Source: JAJDXO01 sp965207535 (GTDB lineage: Bacteria; Pseudomonadota; Alphaproteobacteria; Rhodospirillales; UBA2165). Taken from it: a stretch of 64,000 nucleotides of DNA. Position 1 is the stretch's first letter. Every line of letters begins with the position of its first letter. A program made the translations under genes and the position numbers. The notes beneath the pieces were generated by a model. It was not told where the DNA came from. It did not search any database and was given only the letters and a program-made list of their open reading frames with translations. The DNA lies in NCBI GenBank assembly GCA_965207535.1, contig CBDBMR010000017.1:434001-498000 (forward strand), in the 5' to 3' direction. Shown here one piece after another: positions 51,536-61,700 of the stretch.

Positions 51536-52267
51536 ATGGCTTTCGGACGGGACAACAATCCGTTTGGCGCACGGCGCATGACCACGGCGCAGGCCGAAGC
51601 GGCGCAAATCGATGTTGGCCTTCGGCAATATATGCTGCGGGTCTACAACTACATGGCGTCCGGCGTGGCGCTGACCGGCATCGTGGCGGCGGCCACGGTT
51701 CAGTCGGAAACCGTGATGCAGGCGATCTTCGGCACCCCGCTCCAGTGGCTGGTGATGCTGTCGCCGCTGGCTTTCGTGCTGGTGCTGTCGTTCGGCATCA
51801 ACAAGATGAAGGCGTCGACCGCGCAGGCCGTGTTCTGGCTGTTCGCCGCGGTCATGGGCCTGTCGCTCAGCGCCATTTTCGTGGTTTTCACCGGCACGAG
51901 CATCGCCCGGGTATTCTTCATCACCGCCGGCATGTTCGCGGCCATGAGCCTCTACGGCTACACCACCAAGCGCGATTTGTCCGGTCTCGGCTCCTTCCTG
52001 TTCATGGGACTGATCGGCATCATCATCGCGAGCGTGGTGAACCTTTTCCTGGCCTCGTCGGCGCTGCACTTCGTGATCTCGGTGATCGGCGTCCTGGTGT
52101 TCGTCGGCCTCACCGCCTACGACACCCAGAAGATCCGCAACGAGTACAACGAGTTCGACAGCGGCGAGATCGCCACCAAGAAAGCGGTATACGGCGCGGT
52201 CCGGCTGTACCTCGATTTCATCAACCTGTTCATCATGCTGCTGCACCTGTTCGGTAACCGGAATTAG
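51536..52267 (+). CDS. Bax inhibitor-1/YccA-family membrane protein
   Basis: This 243-residue protein has seven hydrophobic segments. Family marks include MLRVYNYMASGVALTGIVAA, the SLYGYTTKRDLSGLGSFLFMGLIG motif and the C-terminal LVFVGLTAYDTQKIRNEY with its conserved Asp, then AVRLYLDFINLFIMLLHLFG. Bacterial members are proton-sensitive calcium-leak channels or quality-control partners of FtsH. A strong terminator follows. Confidence 0.93.
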   Translation: MAFGRDNNPFGARRMTTAQAEAAQIDVGLRQYMLRVYNYMASGVALTGIVAAATVQSETVMQAIFGTPLQWLVMLSPLAFVLVLSFGINKMKASTAQAVFWLFAAVMGLSLSAIFVVFTGTSIARVFFITAGMFAAMSLYGYTTKRDLSGLGSFLFMGLIGIIIASVVNLFLASSALHFVISVIGVLVFVGLTAYDTQKIRNEYNEFDSGEIATKKAVYGAVRLYLDFINLFIMLLHLFGNRN

Positions 52268-52290
52268 CGCGGCAGGATTCTCGAATGGAA

Positions 52291-52319
52291 AGGGCCCGGT
52301 TTGAACCGGGCCCTTTTTT
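52291..52319 (+). terminator. Rho-independent terminator
   Basis: GGGCCCGG (52292-52299) and CCGGGCCC (52306-52313) form a perfect 8-bp stem with a 6-nt loop, followed by six T. It ends the Bax-inhibitor-1 transcript and lies before the convergent J-domain gene. Confidence 0.92.
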
Positions 52320-52341
52320 CGTTTGATATCAGGCCTTTGTT

Positions 52342-52974
52342 TTACGCCGACAGGATTTCCCGCGCGGCATTGAGCTGACTCATCCGCTGGTGCGAGCCCA
52401 TTTCGCCGTCCGGATGATGGATGGTCGCCAACATCCGGAAGCGGGCGGTGACCATCGAGCGGTCGGGCCGCTCCGCCGGCGGGAAGCCGAGAATATGGAG
52501 GGCATCGGCCCGCGACTTCACGCCGTCGCTCAACGGGGAGAACGACAACGCCGAGACGGTGGCCTTGAGGCGTTCCAGTTCGGACTCGGCCGCCACCGGC
52601 GCGCCGGGCTCGGCATTGGGGTCCTCGAGGCTGAGTTCTAGATCGCCGGAATCCATGGCGAGCGCGATGCCGAGCGCGCGGCGGACGAAGGACGGATCGT
52701 AGCCCGCCGACAGACGCATCTGCAGGCGCGGCTTGCGGCGCCATGGCTTGCCCTTGGACGGGCCCGACTTGAGCACCGTCTCCTCCCGATCGCCTGGCGG
52801 CGGCCCGCCGGGGTCGGGGGCATTGCGGATGGCCTCGAAGGGCAGCAGGATCAGAACCGAGCGCGCCAGATCGGCGACATTGACCCGCCGCCGCGCCGCG
52901 AGGTCCGTCACGCGGTCGCGAAATTCACTGGAGCACGGGATGGTGTATGGCTGTTTCCGCGGCGTATTGGTCAT
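52342..52974 (-). CDS. J-domain-like protein of unknown function
   Basis: This 210-residue protein has a C-terminal (about 155-210) stretch reading DALHILGFPPAERPDRSMVTARFRMLATIHHPDGEMGS, matching a DnaJ-type J domain with the H-P-D motif preserved as HHPDG. The N terminus (SSEFRDRVTDLAARRRVNVADLARSVLILLP) looks like a ribbon-helix-helix-like or small helical region, and the middle is rich in Pro, Gly and charged residues. The partner Hsp70 is not in the window. ATG 52974 is used. Confidence 0.7.
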   Translation of the reverse strand: MTNTPRKQPYTIPCSSEFRDRVTDLAARRRVNVADLARSVLILLPFEAIRNAPDPGGPPPGDREETVLKSGPSKGKPWRRKPRLQMRLSAGYDPSFVRRALGIALAMDSGDLELSLEDPNAEPGAPVAAESELERLKATVSALSFSPLSDGVKSRADALHILGFPPAERPDRSMVTARFRMLATIHHPDGEMGSHQRMSQLNAAREILSA

Positions 52975-53276
52975 TGGCGCCCCAACAATTAATTCCTGGT
53001 GCCGGGTTTTGCAGCCAACCCGCCGGGCCGGCCGGCGGCCCGACGACCACCGGCACGCCGGAGTCAACTACCATTGTGGTTAACAAGTGGTTTATGTGTG
53101 TGAGCGGGGTCTGCCGGCGGTCGCCGGCACATCCCTGCCGGAACCCGTGATAAACCGCTGTTCCCAAACGAAAAGGGCCGGCGACGGCCGGCCCTCCGCC
53201 CAATCCGCGGCCGGTTCGCCTGGCCCGTATTTCCCGCCAGGGTCATGGTCTGCGCGGCTCTGGCGGGAAATGCGGG
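52975..53276. other. Gene-free spacer (302 bp)
   Basis: No coding region is supported. It holds a GC-rich hairpin (CGGGCCG / CGGCCCG, 53024-53042), an AT-richer patch around 53070-53100 that could contain the J-domain gene promoter on the minus strand, and the DUF1223 terminator at 53171-53195. Confidence 0.5.
53171..53195 (-). terminator. Terminator of the DUF1223 gene
   Basis: On the minus strand AGGGCCGG and CCGGCCCT (8-bp stem, 6-nt loop) are followed by a short T run (53174-53171). It lies about 80 nt after the DUF1223 stop. Confidence 0.7.
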
Positions 53277-54050
53277 CTAACTGCTCGGGTTCGGGCAGGC
53301 CGCGGCGCCCTTGATGGGTCCGTGGTTCTCGCCCTGCACCAGAACGGCGCAGCCTTGGCCGTCGGCGAGGCCGGCGGGCACGGTCACCGAGACGGGCGCA
53401 CCGGTCCAGTCGCCGACGCGTTTCAGTTCGGTGACGATGTTGAAGTTGGTGAGCGTCTTGCCGTGATTTTCGCCGCGCAGCACCCGGGTGGTCTGCTTGC
53501 GGACAAAGCGGACGAACCAGATACCGCCGCCCGGTTTCGCCTCACCCTTGACCGACACGGCGAGCCCGCCCGCGGCCGGCGTTACCTGAACGTCCAGCCG
53601 TTCGCTGCGTTCCTTGGCGATCCGTTTGAGGGTCCGGCGGACGGCGCCGCGGCGGGAGCCCACCTCGAACGCCCGGCCGTCGATGACCATCTGCGGCGTA
53701 TAGACCTGCCCCTTCGGCAGACGGCCGGCATAGCCCCGCTGACGATCCGTGTATTCGCGCTTGGAGAAGCGGTCCTTCCACTTGCCGGCGCGGCCATAGA
53801 CCAGTTCGTCCCAGTAATCGACGTGGTACTCGAGCGCGATCAGGTCCTTCCGCTTGGCCAACTCGCCGAGATATACCTCGGCCGGCGGGCACGAGTAGCA
53901 GCTCTGGGAGGTGAACAGCTCGACCACCGTCGGCCGCGACGCATCGGCGGCAGCCGCCGGCTCGTGCGAACCGGTGAGAGCGGCGGCCCCGGCGGCGATC
54001 GCGGCGCCGGCAACGGTTAGAGAGAACAGGGTGCGTTTCATGTGTTTCAT
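53277..54050 (-). CDS. DUF1223 exported thioredoxin-like protein
   Basis: This 257-residue protein has a signal peptide (TLFSLTVAGAAIAAGAAALTG). The mature N-terminal domain is thioredoxin-like with VVELFTSQSCYSCPPAEVYL, a C-Y-S-C active-site-like pair, then LEYHVDYWDELVY and TPQMVIDG, all typical of DUF1223. The C-terminal part is beta-rich. The function is unknown; periplasmic redox or metal binding is plausible. Start ATG 54050 follows GGAG at 5 nt. Confidence 0.88.
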   Translation of the reverse strand: MKHMKRTLFSLTVAGAAIAAGAAALTGSHEPAAAADASRPTVVELFTSQSCYSCPPAEVYLGELAKRKDLIALEYHVDYWDELVYGRAGKWKDRFSKREYTDRQRGYAGRLPKGQVYTPQMVIDGRAFEVGSRRGAVRRTLKRIAKERSERLDVQVTPAAGGLAVSVKGEAKPGGGIWFVRFVRKQTTRVLRGENHGKTLTNFNIVTELKRVGDWTGAPVSVTVPAGLADGQGCAVLVQGENHGPIKGAAACPNPSS

Positions 54051-54167
54051 GGTGGCTCCAGTCTACTCCCGCTTTCGTCAACTGGACCAATAACGCTTCG
54101 GTGAGCCTCGTATTCCACCCGCGGGCCCGGTTCTTTCGACCGGTCACACAAATGTCAGGAAGCGGAC

Positions 54168-54545
54168 CTACTCGGTCGGTCCCCCTGCCTCCTGCCAGGC
54201 GGCAAACCCGCCGGCGATATGGCTGACCTTCTCCACCCCCATATCCTTCAGGGTCTTGGCCGCCAACGCCGACCGGCCGCCTGAACCGCAATAGAGGACC
54301 AGATGCTTGCCGCTGGCCAGCGCCGGGTTGTGCATCGGACCCTCGGGATCGACGATGAACTCCAGGAAACCGCGCGGGGCGTGGACGGAATGTTTGATGG
54401 CGCCCCGTTGATGCTCGTCGGTCTCACGAACATCCACGAGAACGACATCGTCGTCGTCGACCATTGCCAATGCGTCCTCGACCGACAACGTATCGATGAC
54501 CGTATTGGCCTCGGCGAGCAATTCCTTGAAACCCTTTCCGCTCAT
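54168..54545 (-). CDS. Rhodanese-like domain protein
   Basis: This 125-residue single-domain rhodanese has the catalytic Cys in VLYCGSGGRSALAA (about residue 86), preceded by VVLVDVRETDEHQRGAI and followed by GGFAAWQEAG, all canonical. It transfers sulfane sulfur or binds persulfides in the cytosol. AGGAA precedes the ATG. The next gene downstream is the DUF1223 gene. Confidence 0.92.
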   Translation of the reverse strand: MSGKGFKELLAEANTVIDTLSVEDALAMVDDDDVVLVDVRETDEHQRGAIKHSVHAPRGFLEFIVDPEGPMHNPALASGKHLVLYCGSGGRSALAAKTLKDMGVEKVSHIAGGFAAWQEAGGPTE

Positions 54546-54576
54546 CCGTTTGTTCCTTTTTCGCTGATTGGATCCG

Positions 54577-54945
54577 TCAACCCATGCCGCCTTCGTCGCG
54601 CCAGCCTTCCCACTCCTTCACCGGGGACAGATAGCCGGTCTTGGTGTCGCCGACCCGCCCCATGGCGCCCATGGCATCGTCGTTGGAGAGCAGGGGGTAG
54701 GTCTTTTGCGATGCGAGCGCGCCGCCATGAGACAGGGTCAAGAGGATGGAGAATACCGCCTGGTTGTTGGGCGCTTCGTAAATCATCACCACATCTTCGT
54801 CGCCGAATATCCAATAGAAATCCTTCAACCGGCCGCCGAAACTCTCGATGACCTTGGCGACCTGCTGCGGCCGGTCCGACGGGTGCTCGGCGAGCGCCTG
54901 GAGGCTTTCCTCGGAATATTTGGTGACGGTCATGTAGAGCGGCAT
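54577..54945 (-). CDS. GYD-domain protein
   Basis: This 122-residue protein has a ferredoxin-like GYD domain: PLYMTVTKYSEESLQAL at the start and the conserved IESFGGRLKDFYWIFGDEDVVMIYEAPNNQA centre. Function is unknown. It is 31 bp upstream of the rhodanese gene, so probably in the same operon. GAGAGGA precedes the ATG. Confidence 0.87.
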   Translation of the reverse strand: MPLYMTVTKYSEESLQALAEHPSDRPQQVAKVIESFGGRLKDFYWIFGDEDVVMIYEAPNNQAVFSILLTLSHGGALASQKTYPLLSNDDAMGAMGRVGDTKTGYLSPVKEWEGWRDEGGMG

Positions 54946-55157
54946 GGCATCCTCTCCCGATGGTCATGAAGTTTGTTTTTGAATTGAGCCCTTAGTTTAG
55001 CACACCCCATCCTGAGGTCAGGACGGTTGGCGGACAAATTCGACAAAATGAATTTACGGCTCACCAATCCGTTGAAAAAGACGGCTATTTCGCGTTCAAT
55101 CGGGCTCGGGGAGGAATTCAACGGAATTCACAGTTTATTTTAACCAGGGAGATCTCC

Positions 55158-56204
55158 ATGAAACGCCTTCTAATCGCCGGTGCCGCCGCCTTCATGATTG
55201 CGGGTGGCGCGCAGGCGCAAAACGTAACCTTGACCATGACGTCGGCCTCGCCGGGCGGCGCGACCGATATCGCGGCCAAGAACCTGGCCGAACTCGCCGC
55301 CGCCAACAAGATCGCGACGATCCAGGTCCAGGGCGGCAAGACGCTGACCAGAACCTTGCGGGAATTGGCCGAGGGCAAGATTGACATCTCGGCCTCGCCG
55401 TTCGTCCTGCACTTCCTGATGGGCAAGGGCCTCGGCCCGTATTCCGATCTGAAGAAGGACGGCAAGGGTGCGAAGCTCCAGGCCAATCTGCGGCTGCTTT
55501 ATCCGTACCATCTGGCGTCGTTCTATCTGATTTCGTTCCAGAGCACCGGCATCGACAGCTGGGACAAGCTCAAGGGCAAGACCATCTTCAACGGCCCGCC
55601 CCGCGGCGGCGCATTGATTTCCGCCCGGGCCGCGATCCGTCTCAACACCGGCATGACCGAAGGCAAGGGCTACACCGGCAAGCAGATCGCCTGGGGACAA
55701 GCCAACTCGCTGTTCCTCGACCGCTCCGTCGATGCGGCGGTACGCCCCGGCACGAACCCCGCCGAATACATGCCGATCTACATGGCGGCGGGCAAGATCA
55801 ACATCGTTTCCATGCCGAAGGCCAAATACGAAGCGCCGGCCTTCCGGAAATTCGTGAAATCCCCGGGTAAGGTGGCGAACATGTTCCCGGTGGGCGAACT
55901 CGCCCACTATGGAGCGAACGCCCGGATCGTCTCCGAAGACGGCATGTTCCGCACCTTTGCCGACACCGGCGGGGACATGGTACAGGCGAGCATGGACAAG
56001 GCACTGGCCAAGAAACTGACCGCCGCCTTCATCAAGGGCGTTCCCGCTCTTCAGAAAAAGGTGCCGTTCGCCAAGACGACCCTCTACGGCTCGGTCGACG
56101 ATACCAAGATGGGCATGTGCGCCGCGGGCGTCAAATTCCATCCGGGTGCGGTCGAGGCCTGGGAAGAAGCCGGTCACAAGATCGCCGATTGCGCCAAGCC
56201 GTAG
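55158..56204 (+). CDS. TRAP transporter substrate-binding protein, TAXI family
   Basis: This 348-residue periplasmic binding protein has a signal peptide (MKRLLIAGAAAFMIAGGAQA). The TAXI family pattern appears as TMTSASPGGATDIAAKNLAELAAANKIATIQVQGGKTLTRTLRELAEGKIDIS and GIDSWDKLKGKTIFNGPPRGGA. It captures an unknown organic anion and delivers it to the membrane subunit encoded next. Confidence 0.92.
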   Translation: MKRLLIAGAAAFMIAGGAQAQNVTLTMTSASPGGATDIAAKNLAELAAANKIATIQVQGGKTLTRTLRELAEGKIDISASPFVLHFLMGKGLGPYSDLKKDGKGAKLQANLRLLYPYHLASFYLISFQSTGIDSWDKLKGKTIFNGPPRGGALISARAAIRLNTGMTEGKGYTGKQIAWGQANSLFLDRSVDAAVRPGTNPAEYMPIYMAAGKINIVSMPKAKYEAPAFRKFVKSPGKVANMFPVGELAHYGANARIVSEDGMFRTFADTGGDMVQASMDKALAKKLTAAFIKGVPALQKKVPFAKTTLYGSVDDTKMGMCAAGVKFHPGAVEAWEEAGHKIADCAKP

Positions 56205-56240
56205 CCTGACGGTCTGACGCAATCCAAGAGCGGTTGGAGT

Positions 56241-56275
56241 ACGAGCCGGAACACTTGAACCGTGTTCCGGCTCGT
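56241..56275 (+). other. Intercistronic hairpin between TRAP subunits
   Basis: Perfect 14-bp arms ACGAGCCGGAACAC (56241-56254) and GTGTTCCGGCTCGT (56262-56275) flank a 7-nt loop; imperfect pairing extends further out. No T run follows, so it is probably not a terminator. It may stabilise the binding-protein mRNA and raise its amount over the permease. Confidence 0.65.
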
Positions 56276-56331
56276 TCCACTCTAACCCACCGGTCCATGG
56301 CCGGGCTGCAAGTTAGGGGCAGGCACAAACC

Positions 56332-58740
56332 ATGAGCGACAAACCCATCGACGGCGAAGTCCAAGACCACGGGGATTGGATGATGAGGGTCGGGCTGGTG
56401 TTCGCCTTCGTCCTGGTCTGCATGGGCATGCTCAACAACCTGCCCAATATCCCCGGTTTGCTGCCGGCCATCCAATCCATCCCGGGCTTGTCGGGCCTGC
56501 CCCGCATCAGCAAGTTCAGCTCGGAGTTTTTCTTCCCCATCGTTTTCTGCGTCATGATGATCGTTGCGCTGATGACCACGTCCTTCGCGCGCACCTGGCG
56601 CAACAAGGGAGCCGCCAAGCGGTTCGCCGGCATCGGCCTCGACATATTGATGCTGGTGACCACCGTCGGCCTGATGCTCGCCTACTGGATCGAGCACGAC
56701 CAGGTGTGCCTCCTGGATGTATTCAGTGGAGAGCGCGAGCGCCTGATGGCGGAGAATGCCGCCCGGGCCGAGGAGTATCTCGCCATTTTCGGCACCGAAC
56801 CGGACGATGACTTTCCCGATTGCCAGGCCAATCTCGGCAACTGGATCATGCCGATCCTGGTCTGGGTGGTGGCGATCTATTTCGTCTATATCGTCAAGGC
56901 CTGGGGGCTGCCCATCGTCGCCGTGGCAATCGTCGTGTCGCTCTACACCCTGCTCTCCTCGGGCGCCTGGTATTTCGACCTCACCGACAACAAATACCTG
57001 ACCACCTCCATCGGCACCGTCGAAGACGGGGTTCGAAATTTCTCCGCCGGCGTGGTCGGCGCGCGAAACGCCATCATATTGGAATCGAACAGTATATTCG
57101 GGCAGTTCCTGAACATTACGGTGAACATCGTCTTCCCGTACGTTGTGCTGGGCGCCCTGTTCGGCGCTTCGGCGGGGGGCAGGTCGCTGATCAAGCTCGC
57201 GGTGGTGATCACCCGGAGACTCAGGGGCGGGCCCGCACACGCCGCCGTGGTCGGATCCGCGACATTCGGGACCATCTCCGGCGGCCCGGTGGTGAACGTG
57301 CTGGGCACCGGGACGCTCACCATCCCGATGATGATGCAGAACGGATTCCGGCCCACCTTTGCGGGCGGCGTCGAAGCCGCCGCCTCGTCCGGCGGTCAGA
57401 TCATGCCGCCGGTGATGGGCATCGCCGCCTTCGTCCTAGCGGCACTGTCGACGGTGCCCTATTCGGAGGTCATTGTCGCGGCGTTCCTGCCGGCGATCGC
57501 CTATTTCTTCAGCCTGTTCCTCATGGTGATTTTCGAATCCCGGCGGATGAACATTAAGCCCGTCGGCACGCTGACCGAGGAACAGAAGCTGGACAAGCGG
57601 GACTGGACGAACCTGTTGATGATCGCCGGGCCCATCCTGATCATTCTGATCCTGCTGCTCAGCAAGAAGGACAACGTAGGCACGGGCTTCAGTGCTTTCA
57701 TTTTCGGTTATGACGCGGCATCCGGCGAGCCATTGCCGTGGCTTCTTCAGGTCTACCAGAACGCCGCGGGCGATCCCGATTCCGCGGGCTTCTGGGCGGT
57801 TTTCGTCCTGGTCATCCTGCTTTTCCTGGATCCCGCTATCCGTAAGCGTCCGGTCAAGGTGCTGCGGGCCCTGGCGGACGCCGGCATCATCATCGCCGAG
57901 TTGTTCCTGCTGCTCATCGCCGTCTCGATCATCGATGTCAGCGTCAACTTCACCAATTTCACCGGCATCCTGACCATCGACATTCTCAACTGGCTGCGCT
58001 CGGTGTCGACGTTCGAGATATTCGGGCAAACCATCACCATCGGCGGCGCGCTCTATCTCATGCTGGCGCTGGTGGTCGCCATGCTTGCGACCATCCTGCT
58101 GGGCATGGGGATGCCCACCCTGCCGGCCTACGTGAACGTCATCTTGATCATCGGCCCGCTGCTGGTGGCGCTCGGCACATCTTATTTCACCGCCCACATG
58201 TTCATCTTCTATTTCGCGGTGGCCTCGGCGATAACGCCGCCGGTTGCGATCGCCGCGTTCGCGGCCTCGACAATCTCGAAATCGGAGCCGCTGGCCACGG
58301 GTTTTGCCGCCGTGCGCGCCGGGATCGTGATGTTCACCATCCCCTTCGTGTTCGCGTTCTACCCGGAACTGCTGTTGATCGAGCAGGCCCAGATCGCCCA
58401 GTCGGTGGACGGTGCGCCCAGCGCGACGAAGCAGTACCTGCCGGGATACGACGGCACGGTAAGCCTGGCGCAAATCAGTTGGCTGTTGCTGAAATTGGCG
58501 GCGGCTCTTTATCTGGTGGCCAGCGCCTTGAGCCGGTTCGACCGGGCGCACCTGCCGACCTACGAGATTGCGCTGCGCTTCGCGCTGGCGGTGTTGATTT
58601 TGCTGAAAATGCCGTTGATCTCGACGTCCGCCCTCGTGGCCGCCGCTGTCTACCTGGCCTTCCACCACCTGCTGGGCGCGCGATTGCGGCGGGCCCGGGC
58701 GGAACCGGAACCCGAGCCCCAGCGTCTAGCGGGCGAGTAG
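56332..58740 (+). CDS. TRAP transporter fused permease
   Basis: This 802-residue membrane protein fuses the small (4-TM) and large (12-TM) TRAP subunits, as usual for TAXI systems. The large-subunit signatures PAHAAVVGSATFGTISGGPVVNVLGTGTLTIPMMMQNGFRPTFAGGVEAAASSGGQIMPPVMGIAAF and the later LGMGMPTLPAYVNVILIIG are intact. It imports an organic substrate driven by ion gradients. The stop overlaps 15 bp with the convergent putA. Confidence 0.92.
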   Translation: MSDKPIDGEVQDHGDWMMRVGLVFAFVLVCMGMLNNLPNIPGLLPAIQSIPGLSGLPRISKFSSEFFFPIVFCVMMIVALMTTSFARTWRNKGAAKRFAGIGLDILMLVTTVGLMLAYWIEHDQVCLLDVFSGERERLMAENAARAEEYLAIFGTEPDDDFPDCQANLGNWIMPILVWVVAIYFVYIVKAWGLPIVAVAIVVSLYTLLSSGAWYFDLTDNKYLTTSIGTVEDGVRNFSAGVVGARNAIILESNSIFGQFLNITVNIVFPYVVLGALFGASAGGRSLIKLAVVITRRLRGGPAHAAVVGSATFGTISGGPVVNVLGTGTLTIPMMMQNGFRPTFAGGVEAAASSGGQIMPPVMGIAAFVLAALSTVPYSEVIVAAFLPAIAYFFSLFLMVIFESRRMNIKPVGTLTEEQKLDKRDWTNLLMIAGPILIILILLLSKKDNVGTGFSAFIFGYDAASGEPLPWLLQVYQNAAGDPDSAGFWAVFVLVILLFLDPAIRKRPVKVLRALADAGIIIAELFLLLIAVSIIDVSVNFTNFTGILTIDILNWLRSVSTFEIFGQTITIGGALYLMLALVVAMLATILLGMGMPTLPAYVNVILIIGPLLVALGTSYFTAHMFIFYFAVASAITPPVAIAAFAASTISKSEPLATGFAAVRAGIVMFTIPFVFAFYPELLLIEQAQIAQSVDGAPSATKQYLPGYDGTVSLAQISWLLLKLAAALYLVASALSRFDRAHLPTYEIALRFALAVLILLKMPLISTSALVAAAVYLAFHHLLGARLRRARAEPEPEPQRLAGE

Positions 58741-61700
58741 TTCCGCGTTGCCGCCGGTGGCGGCGGTGTTGACCGTCAGCGCGCGTTCCACGGCAAACCG
58801 CTGAAGGTAGTGCGGCCCGCCGGCCTTGGGGCCGGTGCCCGACAGTCCCTCGCCGCCGAAGGGCTGAACGCCCACCACCGCGCCAATCATGTTGCGGTTG
58901 ACGTAGGCGTTGCCGACCCGCACGCGGGAGCTCACATAGTCGGCGAAAGCGCCGATGCGGCTGTGGATGCCGAGTGTGAGGCCATGGCCCTTGCGGTTGA
59001 TCTGATCGATCACCCGGTCGATGTCGGCGGCATCGTACCGAATCACGTGCAGCACGGGGCCGAAGACTTCGTTTTCAAGGTCGTCCAGACTGCCGAGTTC
59101 GTAAATCCGGGGCGCCAGGAAAGTACCGTCCGCCGTCCCTTCCGGCAGCTCCCCGGCGAAACGGGTAACGGCGTGTTCGTCCATTTGCCGGCAATGGGTC
59201 TCGAGCCGGGCGAGCGCCTCTTCGTCGATGATCGGGCCGACATCGGTCTCCAGCATGGCGGGATCGCCGAGCCTCAGCTCGGCTGCCTTGCCCGCCAGCA
59301 TGTCGATGACGCCGTCCGCCGTATCATCCTGAAGCAGCAGGGCGCGCAGCGCCGAGCAGCGCTGCCCGGCGCTCCGGAAGACGGACTGAGCCACATCGTC
59401 GATCAATTGCTCGGGCAACGCCGTCGAATCGGCGATCATCGCATTGATGCCCCCGGTCTCGGCGACCAATGGAACCAGCGGGCCTTCCCGCGCCGCCAGG
59501 GCTTGGTTGACGGCCCGGGCCGTCTCGAACGACCCGGTGAACGCGACGCCGTCTATGAGCGGGTGGGAGACCAGGACCCCGCCGACGCTCGGCCCGTCTC
59601 CCGGCAAATGGTGCAGCACATCCTCGGGCACGCCGGCTTCGTGGAGCAGGCGCACCGCCTTTTCGGCGATCAGCGGCGTCTGCTCCGCCGACTTGGCCGC
59701 AACGCAATTGCCGGCGGCCAGCGCTGCGGACACCTGGCCCACGAAGATCGCCAGAGGGAAGTTCCACGGGCTGATGCAGGCGATGGTGCCGCGCCCCGCC
59801 AGACGAAGCGCGTTGGTCTCGCCGGTGGGACCCGGCAAGGTTTGCGGACTGCCGAATGCCCGGCGCGCTTCCGCAGCGTAATAGCGGAGGAAATCGGCGG
59901 CCTCGCGGACTTCGTCAATGGCGTCGGGAATGGTTTTGCCGGCTTCGCGGATACACAACGCCGCGAAATCGAACATTCGAGCGTCCAGCAGTTCCGCGGC
60001 GCGTTCGAGTATCTCCGCGCGGGCGGGCGCGGGAATTCCGTTCCATCCGTCCCGCGCCTCCGCAGCCGCGCGCAGGGCTCCGTCGACCGCCGAGGAACTC
60101 GCGGCGCCGATGGTGCCGATCTCTTCTGAACGGCGGGCGGGATTGCAAACGGTAACGATCGTGCTCTCCGGGTACCGATCGCCGGCATGGACGGGTTCGA
60201 GGCCGTGGAGCGCCTTAGCGATGGCCTCGGCAACCGCCGGCATGGTCAGGTCGCAGCCCCGGGAATTGGCCCGATGCGGCCGGTAGAGGTCTTCGGGCAA
60301 TGGAATTTGGCCGTTTCGAAGGGTATCGAAGGATTCGAGCCGCTGGTCGGGATCGGCGATCACCCGCTCCACCGGCAGGGCGTCGTCCGCCAATCTGTTG
60401 ACGAAGGAGGAATTGGCGCCGTTTTCCAGCAGCCGCCGGACCAGATAGGACAACAGCTCCCGATGCCCGCCCACCGGTGCGTAGGTTCGGCAGGTGAGCC
60501 GTCCGTCGCCTTCCTTCAGGACCTTGTCGTAGAGCGGTTTTCCCATGCCGTGAAGGCGCTGGAACTCGAGCCGGCGGTCCGGTCCGGCGATCTCCAGGAC
60601 CGCCGCGATGGTGTGGGCGTTGTGGGTGGCGAACTGGGGATGGATGTGCCGGGGCTGGTCCAGCAACGCCCGGGCGCACGCGAGATAGGACACGTCGGTT
60701 GCCTGTTTGCGGGTGTAAACCGGATAGTCGGCGAGCCCTTCCTGTTGGGCGCGTTTGATCTCGCTGTCCCAGTAGGCGCCCTTGACCAGCCGGACCATCA
60801 CCGGGGAGCCGGCGTCCCGGGCGATCCCCTCGACGGCAGCGATGATATCCGGCGCCCGTTTCTGATAGGCCTGGACCGCCAAGCCGAGCCCCGGCCAATC
60901 CCTTAGGTCCGGACCGAGCTTGACCGCCTCGAACACCTCCAGGGAAATCAACAGCCGTTCCGATTCTTCCGCGTCGATACACAGGCTCACGCCGCGCTCC
61001 TTGGCCGCGCGGGCCAGATCGCCGACCCGGGGAACCAATTCGGCCATCACCCGGTCCCGTTGAGCGTATTCGTAGCGGGGATGGAGGGCCGACAGTTTGA
61101 TCGACACCCCGGGCGCGGCATGAATATGGTTGCCCGCGACGGTGCCGCCGATCGCGGTGACGGCGTCCCGGTAAGCCGCCAGGTAGCGCTCGGCGTCGAC
61201 GGCCGTCCGCGCGCCCTCGCCCAGCATGTCGAATGAGAACAGGTAATCCGCGTGTTCCGGTCCGCCCGCCGATTCGATGGCCGCGTCTATGGTCTGCCCG
61301 AGGACGAACTGGTCGCCGATGATGTGCATGGCGTGCACCATGGCCCGGCGGATGACCGGCTCGGCGCTGCGTGACAGCAGCCCGGCGATCAGGTTGTGCG
61401 ATTCTTCCGAGTCCGGATCCCACTCGAGCACCTTGCCGGTCAGCATCATCGCCCAGGTCGACGCATTGACCAGCAGATGGTCGCTCTTGCCGATATGCCG
61501 GGACCAGTCGGCATCGAGGATCTTGTCACGGATCAGGCGGCTGGCGGTCTCCGCGTCCGGCACCCGGAGCAGCGCCTCGGCGAGGCACATGAGCGCCACG
61601 CCTTCGCCGGTGGACAGATCATACTCCTGGAGCAGCAGGTCGATGCCGCCCGCCACACGGCGCCGAGCGCGGATATGGGCCACGAGGTCCCGGGCGCGGG

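Noticed and set aside
56241..56275. Rho-independent terminator after the TAXI gene
   Set aside because: No T run follows the stem, and the permease gene must be transcribed with its partner.
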